Assembly: GCA_002422395.1 (NCBI GenBank)
Contig: DIUY01000022.1
Coordinates: 27,083 to 91,082, forward strand
Length of the DNA stretch: 64,000 nucleotides
Direction: 5' to 3'
Source of the DNA: Methylococcaceae bacterium UBA6146
Lineage (GTDB): Bacteria > Pseudomonadota > Gammaproteobacteria > Methylococcales > Methylomonadaceae
The notes under the pieces: generated by a model
Databases searched by the model: none
What the model saw: the letters and a program-made list of their open reading frames with translations, nothing else
What the model was told of the DNA's origin: nothing
In this document: in pieces, positions 44,904 to 53,280 of the stretch
Numbering within the stretch: position 1 is the stretch's first letter
Layout of the letters: each line of letters opens with the position of its first letter
Program-made: the position numbers and the translations under genes

Positions 44904-45353
44904 ATGTCAATGAGTGAATTTTGCAACCGCGAAGTTGTGTTTGCAACCAGAGAAATGAGTCTTCCAGACGCGGCGCAGCTGATGCGCACCTACCATGTGG
45001 GTGATTTGGTGGTGGTTGATGAAATTAATGGCAAGCGGATACCGGTTGGTATGGTTACAGACCGCGATATGGCTATCGAAGTGGTTTCCCAAGCCATTGA
45101 CCCGAATAAACTTAACGTAGGTGACATTATGAGCCAGCAGCTGTTCAGCGTACCGGAAAATGAAGGTGTCTTTGAGACGATCCGGCTAATGCGTAGCAAA
45201 GGGGTCCGCCGCCTTCCCGTAGTCAATCAGGAGGGCGGGCTGGTCGGCATTGTGGCCGCCGATGATATTCTCGACCTACTGGCAGAGGAAATTGCTGAAC
45301 TGGCTAAGGTTGCCCCACGCGAACAGGAACACGAGGCAAAAACAAGGCCTTAA
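44904..45353 (+). CDS. CBS-domain pair protein
   Basis: A ~149-residue protein of two CBS domains (FATREMSLPDAAQLMRTYHVGDLVVVDE and GDIMSQQLFSVPENEGVFETIRLMRSKGVRRLPVV in pieces), each ending in VGMVTDRDM/VGIVAADD. Such free pairs bind adenosine nucleotides and act as sensors. The ATG at 44904 has GAGG eight bases ahead; ATG 44898 is nearly as likely. It lies five bases from the Hyi-like gene. Confidence 0.9.
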   Translation: MSMSEFCNREVVFATREMSLPDAAQLMRTYHVGDLVVVDEINGKRIPVGMVTDRDMAIEVVSQAIDPNKLNVGDIMSQQLFSVPENEGVFETIRLMRSKGVRRLPVVNQEGGLVGIVAADDILDLLAEEIAELAKVAPREQEHEAKTRP

Positions 45354-45357
45354 AAAT

Positions 45358-46143
45358 ATGCTTAAATTTTCCGCCAATATCAGCTTGCTGTTTACCGAGC
45401 TGGATTTGATAGACCGTTTTAAGGCCGTTAAACAAGCCGGTTTTAACGGCGTTGAAATACAATTCCCTTATTTGCTGGATGCGCAAGCCATTAAAACAGA
45501 GCTAGACGGGCAGCAACTCAAGCTGGTGTTGTTTAATGTTGCCGCGGATGACTTATTGCAAGGGGGCGAGGGTTTGGCTTGTGTGCCGGAAAAGCAAGGG
45601 CAATTTCGGCAAGCCGTGGTGCAAGCGCTGGATTATGCGCAGTTGCTAAAGCCGGATGCCGTCAACGTGTTGCCAGGACGCTGTTTTGATGAAACCCGGC
45701 TACCCGATTACCTGGCGGCGTTTAAGGAAAACCTGCGGTATGCGGCGGACGCCTTTGCGCCGTTAGGCATTAAGACGGTTTTCGAGGCGATTAATACCTA
45801 CGATATGCCCGGGTTCATCATCCATAATGGGCAGCAGATGCTGGCTATTATGGATGAGCTTAATCATGTCAATCTGTACATGCAGTACGATATTTACCAC
45901 AACGTTAGGATGGGCGAGCCAGTGGGCCAGTTTATTGGCCAACATGCCGATAAAATCGGCCATGTCCAGTTTGCCGATTGTCCTGGGCGCGGGCAGCCGG
46001 GCAGTGGGCAGGTCGATTTTGCCCGACTTTTTCTGGACATCGGGCAATCAGGTTATTTGGGTTGGCTTGGAGCGGAATATAACCCGCAGGGGATGACGGC
46101 GGACAGTTTGGGCTGGCTAAAACAACGGGTGGCAACGCGCTGA
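45358..46143 (+). CDS. hyi: Hydroxypyruvate isomerase-like TIM-barrel protein
   Basis: A 261-residue sugar-isomerase fold protein: FSANISLLFTELDLIDRFKAV, NVLPGRCFDE, VFEAINTYDMPGFII and the metal ligands near YDIYHNVRMGE, VQFADCPGRGQPGSG and YLGWLGAEY. These are Hyi hallmarks. In carbon metabolism Hyi links hydroxypyruvate and tartronate semialdehyde. 2-Oxo-tetronate isomerase OtnI is an alternative. It follows the CBS gene closely. Confidence 0.88.
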   Translation: MLKFSANISLLFTELDLIDRFKAVKQAGFNGVEIQFPYLLDAQAIKTELDGQQLKLVLFNVAADDLLQGGEGLACVPEKQGQFRQAVVQALDYAQLLKPDAVNVLPGRCFDETRLPDYLAAFKENLRYAADAFAPLGIKTVFEAINTYDMPGFIIHNGQQMLAIMDELNHVNLYMQYDIYHNVRMGEPVGQFIGQHADKIGHVQFADCPGRGQPGSGQVDFARLFLDIGQSGYLGWLGAEYNPQGMTADSLGWLKQRVATR

Positions 46144-46164
46144 GCGGGATTTTTTTTGGGGTGG

Positions 46165-46407
46165 TCACATCAGCTTCAAGTATTTTTGGTACAAGGTTTC
46201 ACGGTCTTCAATATGGGCAGGGTCTTTTTCTATGCAATCGACGGGGCAGACTTCCATACATTGCGGCGTGTCATGGTGGCCGACGCATTCGGTGCACAGC
46301 GCGGGGTCGATGATATAGATGTCTTCACCTTGCGAAATGGCGCCGTTTGGGCATTCCGGTTCGCAGACATCGCAATTGATACATTCATCGTGAATGATAA
46401 GGGACAT
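46165..46407 (-). CDS. 2[4Fe-4S] ferredoxin (YfhL-like)
   Basis: An 80-residue ferredoxin with CINCDVCEPECP (9-20) and the longer CTECVGHHDTPQCMEVCP second site, the YfhL/Alvin type with an inserted loop. A C-terminal helix of ~25 residues is typical. It lies 3 bases behind coaD on the same strand, an arrangement common in gammaproteobacteria. It may serve iron-sulfur or tRNA-modification enzymes. Confidence 0.94.
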   Translation of the reverse strand: MSLIIHDECINCDVCEPECPNGAISQGEDIYIIDPALCTECVGHHDTPQCMEVCPVDCIEKDPAHIEDRETLYQKYLKLM

Positions 46408-46410
46408 GAT

Positions 46411-46896
46411 TTACTCCTGGCTAAATTTTTGGGTTAAACATTGGCGTACAATTTCAGGGACAAAGCTCGACACATCACCTTTGAGCCGGGCTATTTCCCT
46501 GATCATACTTGAAGAAATAAATTCATACTGTTCTGCGGGCGTTAGGAACATGGTTTCCAGTTGCGGCGCCAAGCGCCGGTTCATGCCCGCCAACTGAAAC
46601 TCGTATTCAAAATCAGAAACCGCCCGTAGCCCGCGCAAAATAACATTGGCGCCTTGTTCGCGGGCGCAGTCAACCAGTAAGTTGTCAAAACCAATCACCC
46701 GCACATTGGTAAATTCAGGGGTCACCGCCTTAGCTAAGGCGACCCGTTCATCCAAGGGGAATAAGGGGGTTTTGCTGCTGTTTACAGCGACGGCAACAAT
46801 GACTTTTTGATAAAGTTTGGATGCCCTGGCAATCAAATCAATATGGCCATTAGTGATAGGGTCAAAGGTGCCTGGATAAATAGCTATTATTTGCAT
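46411..46896 (-). CDS. coaD: Phosphopantetheine adenylyltransferase
   Basis: A 161-residue enzyme that makes dephospho-CoA from phosphopantetheine. It has the nucleotidyltransferase box YPGTFDPITNGH (~6-17), the NVILRGLRAVSDFEYEFQLA block with its catalytic Arg, and ISSSMIRE near the end. Start at 46896 matches the family (MQIIAIYPG). Longer starts add 12-29 residues of no family likeness. Confidence 0.95.
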   Translation of the reverse strand: MQIIAIYPGTFDPITNGHIDLIARASKLYQKVIVAVAVNSSKTPLFPLDERVALAKAVTPEFTNVRVIGFDNLLVDCAREQGANVILRGLRAVSDFEYEFQLAGMNRRLAPQLETMFLTPAEQYEFISSSMIREIARLKGDVSSFVPEIVRQCLTQKFSQE

Positions 46897-47139
46897 ACTA
46901 TGTGGTTTTTTAATGGGCGCAACAGGGCGTGTGGCTAGTTTTGACATTATACTGTATTGAGCCGTTTGGCGGCATTCGGCCAAACCCGAAAAAGCTTGTC
47001 GGCGATTAAGACGGGCACAGTAAAAAAAGCGAGATTTAATTTTAATTAGCCTGTCATTTTATGTTCATATAGCTGTCATGAAACTGACACCTTTATTGAT
47101 TATCGTAATCGGCTATTTATTTAGAACCAATGGATTCTT

Positions 47140-47919
47140 ATGGACAATACACAAATCAAGCCAGCTAAACGACTAGAATGCTTTATTGCAGATTCAGCAG
47201 CGTTGATAAAAGAAGCCCAGACATTGCGTTATCGGGTCTTCGCCAAAGAAATGGGGGCGAAGCTTAAGTCCGAAGCGGAAGGGCTGGATTATGATGAAGT
47301 GGACAACTACTGCGATCATCTTGTCGTCTATGATAACGCCAATAATAAAATTGTCGGTTACACACGCCTGTTGACTGAGGAACAGGCAAAGCAATTAGGC
47401 CGTTTTTATTCTCAGAGCGAATTTAATCTGGATCAGGTTTTGGCTTTGCCCGGACGTTTTTTAGAAATTGGCCGTACCTGTGTCGATCCTGATTACCGTG
47501 GTGGTGCAGTTTTAACCACCTTATGGTCTGCGTTGGTTGAATACGCATTGAAAGGCCGGTTCAATTATCTGCTTGGATGCGCCAGTATTACCCCCGGCCC
47601 TAGCGGCTTTGCGGTGGATGCGGTGTACAGAAACATTGATGCAAAAAACATTGCCCCTCCGTCATTACAAGCGGCGCCTAGCATTCCCGTACCTAACGAA
47701 CTACGTTGTGACCGCGATGAATCTGGCATTCCGCCGTTGCTTAAGGCCTATTTACGTTTCGGCGCCTTAATTTGTGGCGAACCGTGCTGGGATGAGGATT
47801 TTAATTGCATGGATTTGTTCGTGTTATTACCGCTGGACCAATTACAAGAGCGTTACAGTAAGCATTATATGAGAGATTGCCAGGTCAGTTATGAAATTGA
47901 AAACACGACTGCTCTATAA
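47140..47919 (+). CDS. olsB: GNAT acyltransferase, ornithine-lipid OlsB type
   Basis: A 259-residue N-acyltransferase that puts a 3-hydroxyacyl chain on ornithine. Seen are the LRYRVFAKEMGAK start, FLEIGRTCVDPDYRGGAVLTTLW (split) as the acyl-carrier block and NYLLGCASI. It overlaps olsA by 29 bases; the pair makes phosphate-free membrane lipids, often under phosphate shortage. The specificity for ornithine is inferred from the pairing. Confidence 0.85.
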   Translation: MDNTQIKPAKRLECFIADSAALIKEAQTLRYRVFAKEMGAKLKSEAEGLDYDEVDNYCDHLVVYDNANNKIVGYTRLLTEEQAKQLGRFYSQSEFNLDQVLALPGRFLEIGRTCVDPDYRGGAVLTTLWSALVEYALKGRFNYLLGCASITPGPSGFAVDAVYRNIDAKNIAPPSLQAAPSIPVPNELRCDRDESGIPPLLKAYLRFGALICGEPCWDEDFNCMDLFVLLPLDQLQERYSKHYMRDCQVSYEIENTTAL

Positions 47920-48715
47920 GCTTTTTCTTATCACCCTATTGTTTATCAATGGCTTGGTTATTGCTGCAATTATCTTTCCGATAATTAACCTGTTGACCAC
48001 AGCAAACAATGCAAAAAATGGCCGCGACCGGATAAAAAAACAGTGGTTGTGCTGGTTTAGCGCGATTATTAATCTGCATGTCATTAAAGAAGGCGAGTTG
48101 CCGGAACAAACGGCGCTGATTGTCAGTAACCACATTTCTTGGCTGGACATCATCGTTATAGGCCAGTACTTGCCAGCTTATTTTGTCGCCAAAAGCGATA
48201 TTTTAGGTTGGCCTGTCGTTGGCTACTTGGCGCGGCAGGCGGGCACCATTTTTATCAGGCGGGGCGATAAGCAGCACATCCTTAGCACTGCCGAAAGAAT
48301 GATCTGGCTGTTAAAACAAAACAGCAACATCATTGCTTTTCCCGAAGGCACGACGACCCGTGGTGATGAGGTGTTGAATTTTCACGCATCGTTGTTTCAG
48401 CCGGCCTTATTGACCAAATCCCCCGTCCAACCCGCAAGGATCGAATATTTTGGCATTGCCAAAGAACATGCTCCTTTTATCGGCGATGATGCCTTTGTCC
48501 CGCATTTAATCAAAATGCTGGCATTAGATAAAATTGAAGTGAAGCTGTGTTTCCTTCCGCTAGTCAGCACCATAGGCAAAAGCCGTCAGGCCGTAAGCAA
48601 TGAGAGCAGGGCGATGATTGTCGGGTATATTGCCGACGCTGGGTCAGAGGTTGATTTTTATAATAGCCCTCAAGATAAATTATCTGATCGCCAACGGTTT
48701 TCAGGGCCTCATTAG
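47891..48715 (+). CDS. olsA: Lysophospholipid-type O-acyltransferase, OlsA-like
   Basis: A 274-residue PlsC-family enzyme with one N-terminal membrane helix, the NHISWLD (H-x4-D) catalytic box (~76-82), FIRRGD, and FPEGTTTRGD (~135-144). With OlsB it would form ornithine lipid from lyso-ornithine lipid. Another lysoacyl transfer role is possible. Confidence 0.87.
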   Translation: MKLKTRLLYKLFLITLLFINGLVIAAIIFPIINLLTTANNAKNGRDRIKKQWLCWFSAIINLHVIKEGELPEQTALIVSNHISWLDIIVIGQYLPAYFVAKSDILGWPVVGYLARQAGTIFIRRGDKQHILSTAERMIWLLKQNSNIIAFPEGTTTRGDEVLNFHASLFQPALLTKSPVQPARIEYFGIAKEHAPFIGDDAFVPHLIKMLALDKIEVKLCFLPLVSTIGKSRQAVSNESRAMIVGYIADAGSEVDFYNSPQDKLSDRQRFSGPH

Positions 48716-49089
48716 AAGCCATTTTTAAATGGCTTTGCCCACTATTTCAGTACACGGTTTGTAATTTTCAGTCCCCCTATGGTTTTCTAAAAGTGCGGGT
48801 AATACTGTTGGCTTAAGCTGTTGGCTGTGCGGAGCCGAAGCCGACAACCGGCTTGGGCTTCTGGCGTCGGCTCCGCTCAGCCGACGGGTGCTTGGCTTGT
48901 GGCTCCGCTCAGCCAATGGTTGCTTTATTAAGTCAACAATATTGCCCAAGGGGGGGGGGCAGCGTTGAAGCCCAGAAAACTACGTCTCCTTATAAGCCCT
49001 TGAAAAATTAATGTCAGACCTTATTTATGCAACGAAAGCGGCAATCCGCTTTTGTTCAATTAATTAGTTAATCTTGAGGAGACGTAATT
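48716..49089. other. Intergenic region with GC-rich repeats and a G10 run
   Basis: No gene. CGGAGCCGA/TCGGCTCCG forms a hairpin (~48830-48876), with further GGCTCCGCTCAGCC copies at ~48868-48885 and ~48901-48915. A run of ten G stands at 48950-48959. The Hsp20 promoter follows. Confidence 0.6.
48999..49027 (+). promoter_or_regulatory. Sigma32-like heat-shock promoter of hsp20
   Basis: CTTGAAA (48999-49005) matches the sigma32 -35 exactly; after 13 bases CCTTATTTA resembles the -10 CCCATNT. It is 63 bases ahead of the Hsp20 start. Confidence 0.6.
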
Positions 49090-49527
49090 ATGGCTATCAT
49101 CCACTATGAACCCTGGGGCTTATTGAATCAATTACAAAAGGAACTGGAACGCTCGAAGGAAACCCAAGGCAACGAAGGCTCAGCGTCAACTGCCGAATGG
49201 GCGCCTGCTGTAGATATTAAGGAAGAGGCAGATAAGTTTGTGCTTTATGCCGATATTCCAGGTGTTAAGACCGAAGACATTGAAGTCAATATGGAAGCGG
49301 GTGTTTTAACGTTAAAAGGTGAAAAACAAACCGAAGCAAAAACCGAAAAAGAGAGCTATAAGCGGGTGGAACGGACTAGCGGTTCTTTTTATCGCCGTTT
49401 CAGCTTACCTGATTCTGCAAACAGCGATGCTATCAGTGCAAAATGCAAATATGGCGTTTTAGAAATCACCATACCTAAGCGTGAAGCCGTAAAGCCGAAA
49501 AGGATAGATGTGGTATTGGAAGAATAA
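49090..49527 (+). CDS. Small heat-shock protein (Hsp20/alpha-crystallin)
   Basis: A 145-residue holdase chaperone. The alpha-crystallin domain spans ~38-135: WAPAVDIKEEADKFVLYADIPGV, the VLTLKGEK turn, and the closing YGVLEITIPKRE with a short C-terminal tail lacking a clear IXI motif apart from ITIP. GAGGAGACG precedes the ATG. It is preceded by a heat-shock-type promoter. Confidence 0.95.
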   Translation: MAIIHYEPWGLLNQLQKELERSKETQGNEGSASTAEWAPAVDIKEEADKFVLYADIPGVKTEDIEVNMEAGVLTLKGEKQTEAKTEKESYKRVERTSGSFYRRFSLPDSANSDAISAKCKYGVLEITIPKREAVKPKRIDVVLEE

Positions 49528-49623
49528 CGGCTTGGCTAGCCTAACGCCGTGCAGCTGCTTATGTTTTGATGCACATCTTAATATCTTAATTAAGGGTTTT
49601 TGCCGACAATAAGTTCCCCGATA

Positions 49624-49658
49624 AAGACCTGGCAGGCTTTAAAAACCTGCCAGGTCTT
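49624..49658. repeat. 35-base palindrome with CTTTAAAAA centre
   Basis: Arms AAGACCTGGCAGG / CCTGCCAGGTCTT around CTTTAAAAA, perfect in all 13 arm positions. The centre is identical to that of the palindrome at 42663, while the arms differ but compensate. It lies between convergent hsp20 and hoxW and may also end transcription. Confidence 0.8.
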
Positions 49659-49724
49659 GGCGTTGGCAATCGCATTTCAGCAAGTTATCTTAGCCAGCCA
49701 CCTAATCAAGCCTATCCTAAAAAG

Positions 49725-50213
49725 CTATACTGAAACGCAGTTTTGCCGCCATTTTCGGCTATCAAGCGTACTTAACAATTCCCCAACAAATTGGCAGGCT
49801 TCAGCCAAATGCTGTCCGGCATTAACGCTTAAGCCTTCCCCCAATTCAAACTTTTCCCCTTTGATGCTCAACAGAAAGCAGGGCGGCGGCACTTGTTTTT
49901 TTATGTCCTGATAGACCGCTAAAACGGCTGCCGGACTCATCGCGTGGGTCGTGTAGCTTTTGTCCCGCACGGGGGTAAGCTCGGCAAAATCAAAGGCACT
50001 TTCACAAGCGACAGAGGCATCAACAAACAAAACCAGTTCCCGATTTTCCAAATCCAAGGCATGTTCAATTTGTAACTGGAAATCGCACAGTATGTCCACG
50101 GAAGGCAAAACATGTTTTGCGTGTTCTTCGATATACTCCAGCACTAACGGCCCTAGCGCGTCATCACCACGGCTCAGGTTGCCATATCCAAACACTAAAA
50201 CGGGCTTAATCAT
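49725..50213 (-). CDS. hoxW: Hydrogenase maturation protease (HoxW-like)
   Basis: A 162-residue endopeptidase that trims the C-terminus of the nickel subunit after metal insertion. The opening VFGYGNLSRGDDALGP (GN-x4-DD), a second acidic residue in LFVDASV and the His of TTHAMSP provide the metal-binding site. It abuts hoxH with a one-base overlap, so it should process that subunit. Confidence 0.9.
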   Translation of the reverse strand: MIKPVLVFGYGNLSRGDDALGPLVLEYIEEHAKHVLPSVDILCDFQLQIEHALDLENRELVLFVDASVACESAFDFAELTPVRDKSYTTHAMSPAAVLAVYQDIKKQVPPPCFLLSIKGEKFELGEGLSVNAGQHLAEACQFVGELLSTLDSRKWRQNCVSV

Positions 50214-51706
50214 TAGAGCCGCTCAATCTGGCCGTTATTATGTTTAACCAATTTGTCAATCAGTTTGCCATCGGCATCAAGCAATTCAAGTTGCAGCGGC
50301 ATTTTTCCCACCGCATGGGTTGCGCATGACAAGCACGGGTCATAAGCACGGATAGCCACTTCCAGATTGTTCAATAACGGTTCGGTCAATTCGCGCCCCG
50401 ATAAATACTCGGCGGCAACCTGGCGTACCGATTCATTCATCGCCATATTATTGCTGGTGGTCGAAACGATTAAATTGGCTTTGGTGACAATGTCATTTTC
50501 ATCGACCTGATAATGATGGAACAGCGTGCCGCGCGGCGCTTCAATCACGCCTATGCCTTCGTAACGTTTCTCGCCTTGTGCAACCAGTTCGCCGCCCATG
50601 ATGTCAGGATCATGCAACAGTTCTTTAATGCTTTCCGCGCAATGCAGGGTTTCAATCAAGCGTGCCCAGTGGAAGGCCAGGGTGCTATGCACCATCGCTT
50701 CGTTGCTGTGCGCCTTAAATTCCACCCGCACCGCTTCCGCCAACGGGGTGTTGATGAAGTCACAGTTGTTCACTCGCGCCAACGGCCCGACCCGATACCA
50801 GCCGTTTTCTTGACCTAACGACAACAGATAAGGGAATTTCATGTATGTCCAGGAGCGCACTTCTTCGTGGATATAATCGTTGTACTTGCAATAATCGACA
50901 TGATCCATGAGGGTCTCGCCCTCGGCATTTTTAGCGCGTATGCCGCCGTGATACAGTTCCAACGCACCATCCGGCTTGGTTAGCCCTAAATAATTCGTGC
51001 GGATAGTTGCGAACTCGTCGTAATACGGCAGGTTGGCGCAATGCACTTTTTTAATTAGAGCCACCGAATTTTTTGACCAGGTAATCATCTGGTCAATGTC
51101 TTCGAGCAAATAGTCGCGTTCGGCCTTGCTTAAGGCTTTATTCATGCCGCCCGCAATCGCCCCCGTGCCGTGGATACGTTTGCCGGACACCATGCGTATC
51201 ACTTCCTGACCGTATTTACGTAGCTTGACGCCCTGCACGCCAATGTCGGGGTATTCCCCCAAAACGGCAATGATTGAACGTTTATTAATCTCGCTTTCGA
51301 AGCCAAACAATAAATCTGGGCTGGATAGATGAAAAAAGTGCAGCGCGTGTGATTGCATGACTTGCCCGAAATGCAGCAAACGGCGCAATTTATCGGCGGA
51401 GACCGGCAGATTGTCAGGATCAACGCCAACCAATTGGTCGATGGCCTTAGCCGCCGCCAGATGATGGCTGACCGGACAAATGCCGCATAAACGCTGCACT
51501 AAAACCGGCAATTCCCAGTATGGTCGGCCTTGAATAAAGCGCTCAAAGCCACGAAATTCAACGATATGCAGCCTGGCTTGCTGGATTTTATTGTTTTCAT
51601 CCAGCAATAACGTGACTTTGCCGTGTCCTTCAACACGGGAGACAGGGTCAACAACGACACGTTTTAAGCTGTCGCGGTTTTCGGCGGTTTCTAAATGTTC
51701 GTACAT
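50213..51706 (-). CDS. hoxH: [NiFe] hydrogenase catalytic (large) subunit, HoxH-like
   Basis: A 497-residue nickel subunit. The L1 motif is RLCGICPVSHH (Cys74, Cys77) and the L2 motif DPCLSCATHAVGKMPL (Cys458, Cys461), so all four ligands of the NiFe site are present. The last ~33 residues after His464 should be removed by HoxW. The sequence style is that of group 3d bidirectional hydrogenases. However, no small subunit (hoxY) or diaphorase (hoxF, hoxU) is upstream; the next 700 bases are non-coding. The ATG at 51706 has only a weak ribosome site. Confidence 0.92.
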   Translation of the reverse strand: MYEHLETAENRDSLKRVVVDPVSRVEGHGKVTLLLDENNKIQQARLHIVEFRGFERFIQGRPYWELPVLVQRLCGICPVSHHLAAAKAIDQLVGVDPDNLPVSADKLRRLLHFGQVMQSHALHFFHLSSPDLLFGFESEINKRSIIAVLGEYPDIGVQGVKLRKYGQEVIRMVSGKRIHGTGAIAGGMNKALSKAERDYLLEDIDQMITWSKNSVALIKKVHCANLPYYDEFATIRTNYLGLTKPDGALELYHGGIRAKNAEGETLMDHVDYCKYNDYIHEEVRSWTYMKFPYLLSLGQENGWYRVGPLARVNNCDFINTPLAEAVRVEFKAHSNEAMVHSTLAFHWARLIETLHCAESIKELLHDPDIMGGELVAQGEKRYEGIGVIEAPRGTLFHHYQVDENDIVTKANLIVSTTSNNMAMNESVRQVAAEYLSGRELTEPLLNNLEVAIRAYDPCLSCATHAVGKMPLQLELLDADGKLIDKLVKHNNGQIERL

Positions 51707-52413
51707 GGTTTAGTCTCGTATGGGTTGATGATAGTTGGCTAGCTAATCCAAAGCGCGTGTTTCTAACGGGAGTTTGCACTTTCTTTAACGTTGTATCTTA
51801 TAACATCAGTGCCAACAGGGTAAGCAAATCATGGGTTTTGTTATTTTGGGGTAGGATTTTTTGGCATTTTTTCTAATACCCATTGCCGCGCAAGTTCAAG
51901 ATCTTCCGAATGCGATTTTAAATAAAGGGATTGTTCTTTTCTGATGGTTGCCAGTGCGTCGGCAACGGTATCTTGACGCAATTCACGGCCAAAATGCTGC
52001 GGATTGGTGCGAATATCGCGCTAAGAAAAAATAGCCGGCTAAGGTGGTTGTCCGTAGTGTTTGGAATAGGCAGGTATCTGCTGGCCATAATGCCAAATTC
52101 TAGCCGCCAATCCCAAGACTAACAAATATTAGCCAAACAGATAGTGCGTGGTACGGCAGCCCACACCGGAACTCGGTCTGTAAGGCCATAGGCGGTGTAC
52201 AAATAGTTTGGCCGAAACTTTTCGCCGACAAACATTGTGCTAAAACAGGCATATTAAAAAAACGTGTTGTAGGCTTGGGTTCGAGGCGCAGTGAGCGGGT
52301 CGCCGCCGCAACAAGCTCTTCTTTCCCTCATGCCATAAGGAACATGGTGGCCGTTGGTTGGACGCTGCTTTTTTTACCTGGCTTGGAGATAATATTGCCC
52401 TACAAAGCTTGGC
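51707..52413. other. Long non-coding stretch upstream of hoxH
   Basis: 707 bases where hoxY would be expected. Only a gene remnant at 51841-52020 (minus) is visible. The part 52021-52413 shows no coding frame I trust. Confidence 0.55.
51841..52020 (-). pseudogene. 3' remnant of an unknown gene
   Basis: Fifty-nine codons of protein-like text (NPQHFGRELRQDTVADALAT..., then SEDLELARQWVLEKMPKN) ending in TAA. It has no start and a TAG directly in front. Low-complexity absent, codon use host-like. Family not recognised. Confidence 0.4.
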
Positions 52414-53280
52414 CTATAACCTGCCCAGCAGCTCCGCTTTTTTGGCGCTGTACTCGGCATCGGTCAAGATGCCTTTGTCTTTCAGATGGGCTAACTTCTC
52501 GATAGCGTTGAAAATATCGGCTTCTTGGTTGCTAACGCTTGCATTGGCCGGGCTGGCTTGAAAAGAAGGCGAGGGTTGGGATTGGGCCGGTGATTGCACG
52601 GGCACATTATCGACAGAAATAATGGGCAGTGTCTTAACGTCAACCACCCCGTATTGGCTAGTCAAGGTAATGGAGCCACCTGCTGACTGTTGCTGGGAAA
52701 AACCACCTATCTGATGGTCCAGCGTATCGTAAAGAGTCACATGGCCATGAGCCTCGATAGCTAGGCGGTGAATGGTGGAAAAATAAGCATAACGCATATT
52801 GTTTTGTGCCCCAGTGCTGGTAGGGAATTGCAGGCCGGCAGGCCACCAGTTTCCAGAGCTGCCCGCTGGCGGCGGCACAAATAAGCCGACCGGCCCCGCG
52901 GCCCCGCTGTCATTTTGTTGCTGCCCGCCGGTGTTGGCATAATTGCCTGCGGAGTTGCTTTGTTGCTGAGTACCTTGATGCTGGGACTGAAAGCTTCCGC
53001 TTTGAATCAGTCCCGGTTGGTTGGCGACTAGGTTGGCGAGCTCTTGACACAGCCCGCTGACACTGTTCTTTAAGCCATTATTGAACATATCCCCTAGCAT
53101 AATCATGCCACCCTTCATCCATTGGCCGGAGCCGCCAAATTCAGGATGGTTAAACTGTGCCATGGAGCCGTTACCGTTAATGACCGACTGTAACAGGCTA
53201 AAAACGGCATCAGGGCTAAAATGATAGCGCTGGGCAAGGTTGTTGATGAGTTGCTGGCCTTCCGGCGTAAGTTGTTTCAT
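52414..53280 (-). CDS. SHOCT-domain protein, Gln/Ser-rich
   Basis: A 288-residue protein. The N-terminal ~95 residues are helical with a HFSPDAVFSLLQSVINGNGSM block. A low-complexity Gln/Asn/Ser/Gly linker covers ~95-150. A domain with RYAYFSTIHRLAIEAHGHVTLYDTLDH (split) follows. The last ~32 residues are a SHOCT motif (IEKLAHLKDKGILTDAEYSA), a short oligomerisation helix pair. Function unknown. Confidence 0.82.
   Translation of the reverse strand: MKQLTPEGQQLINNLAQRYHFSPDAVFSLLQSVINGNGSMAQFNHPEFGGSGQWMKGGMIMLGDMFNNGLKNSVSGLCQELANLVANQPGLIQSGSFQSQHQGTQQQSNSAGNYANTGGQQQNDSGAAGPVGLFVPPPAGSSGNWWPAGLQFPTSTGAQNNMRYAYFSTIHRLAIEAHGHVTLYDTLDHQIGGFSQQQSAGGSITLTSQYGVVDVKTLPIISVDNVPVQSPAQSQPSPSFQASPANASVSNQEADIFNAIEKLAHLKDKGILTDAEYSAKKAELLGRL

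Noticed and set aside
48725..48949. 74-codon minus-strand frame
   Set aside because: It is made largely of the GC-rich repeat copies; no start signal or protein character.
51780..51830. TTGGCAC ahead of hoxH as a sigma54 promoter
   Set aside because: The -12 GC element is missing at the right distance, so the match is only partial.
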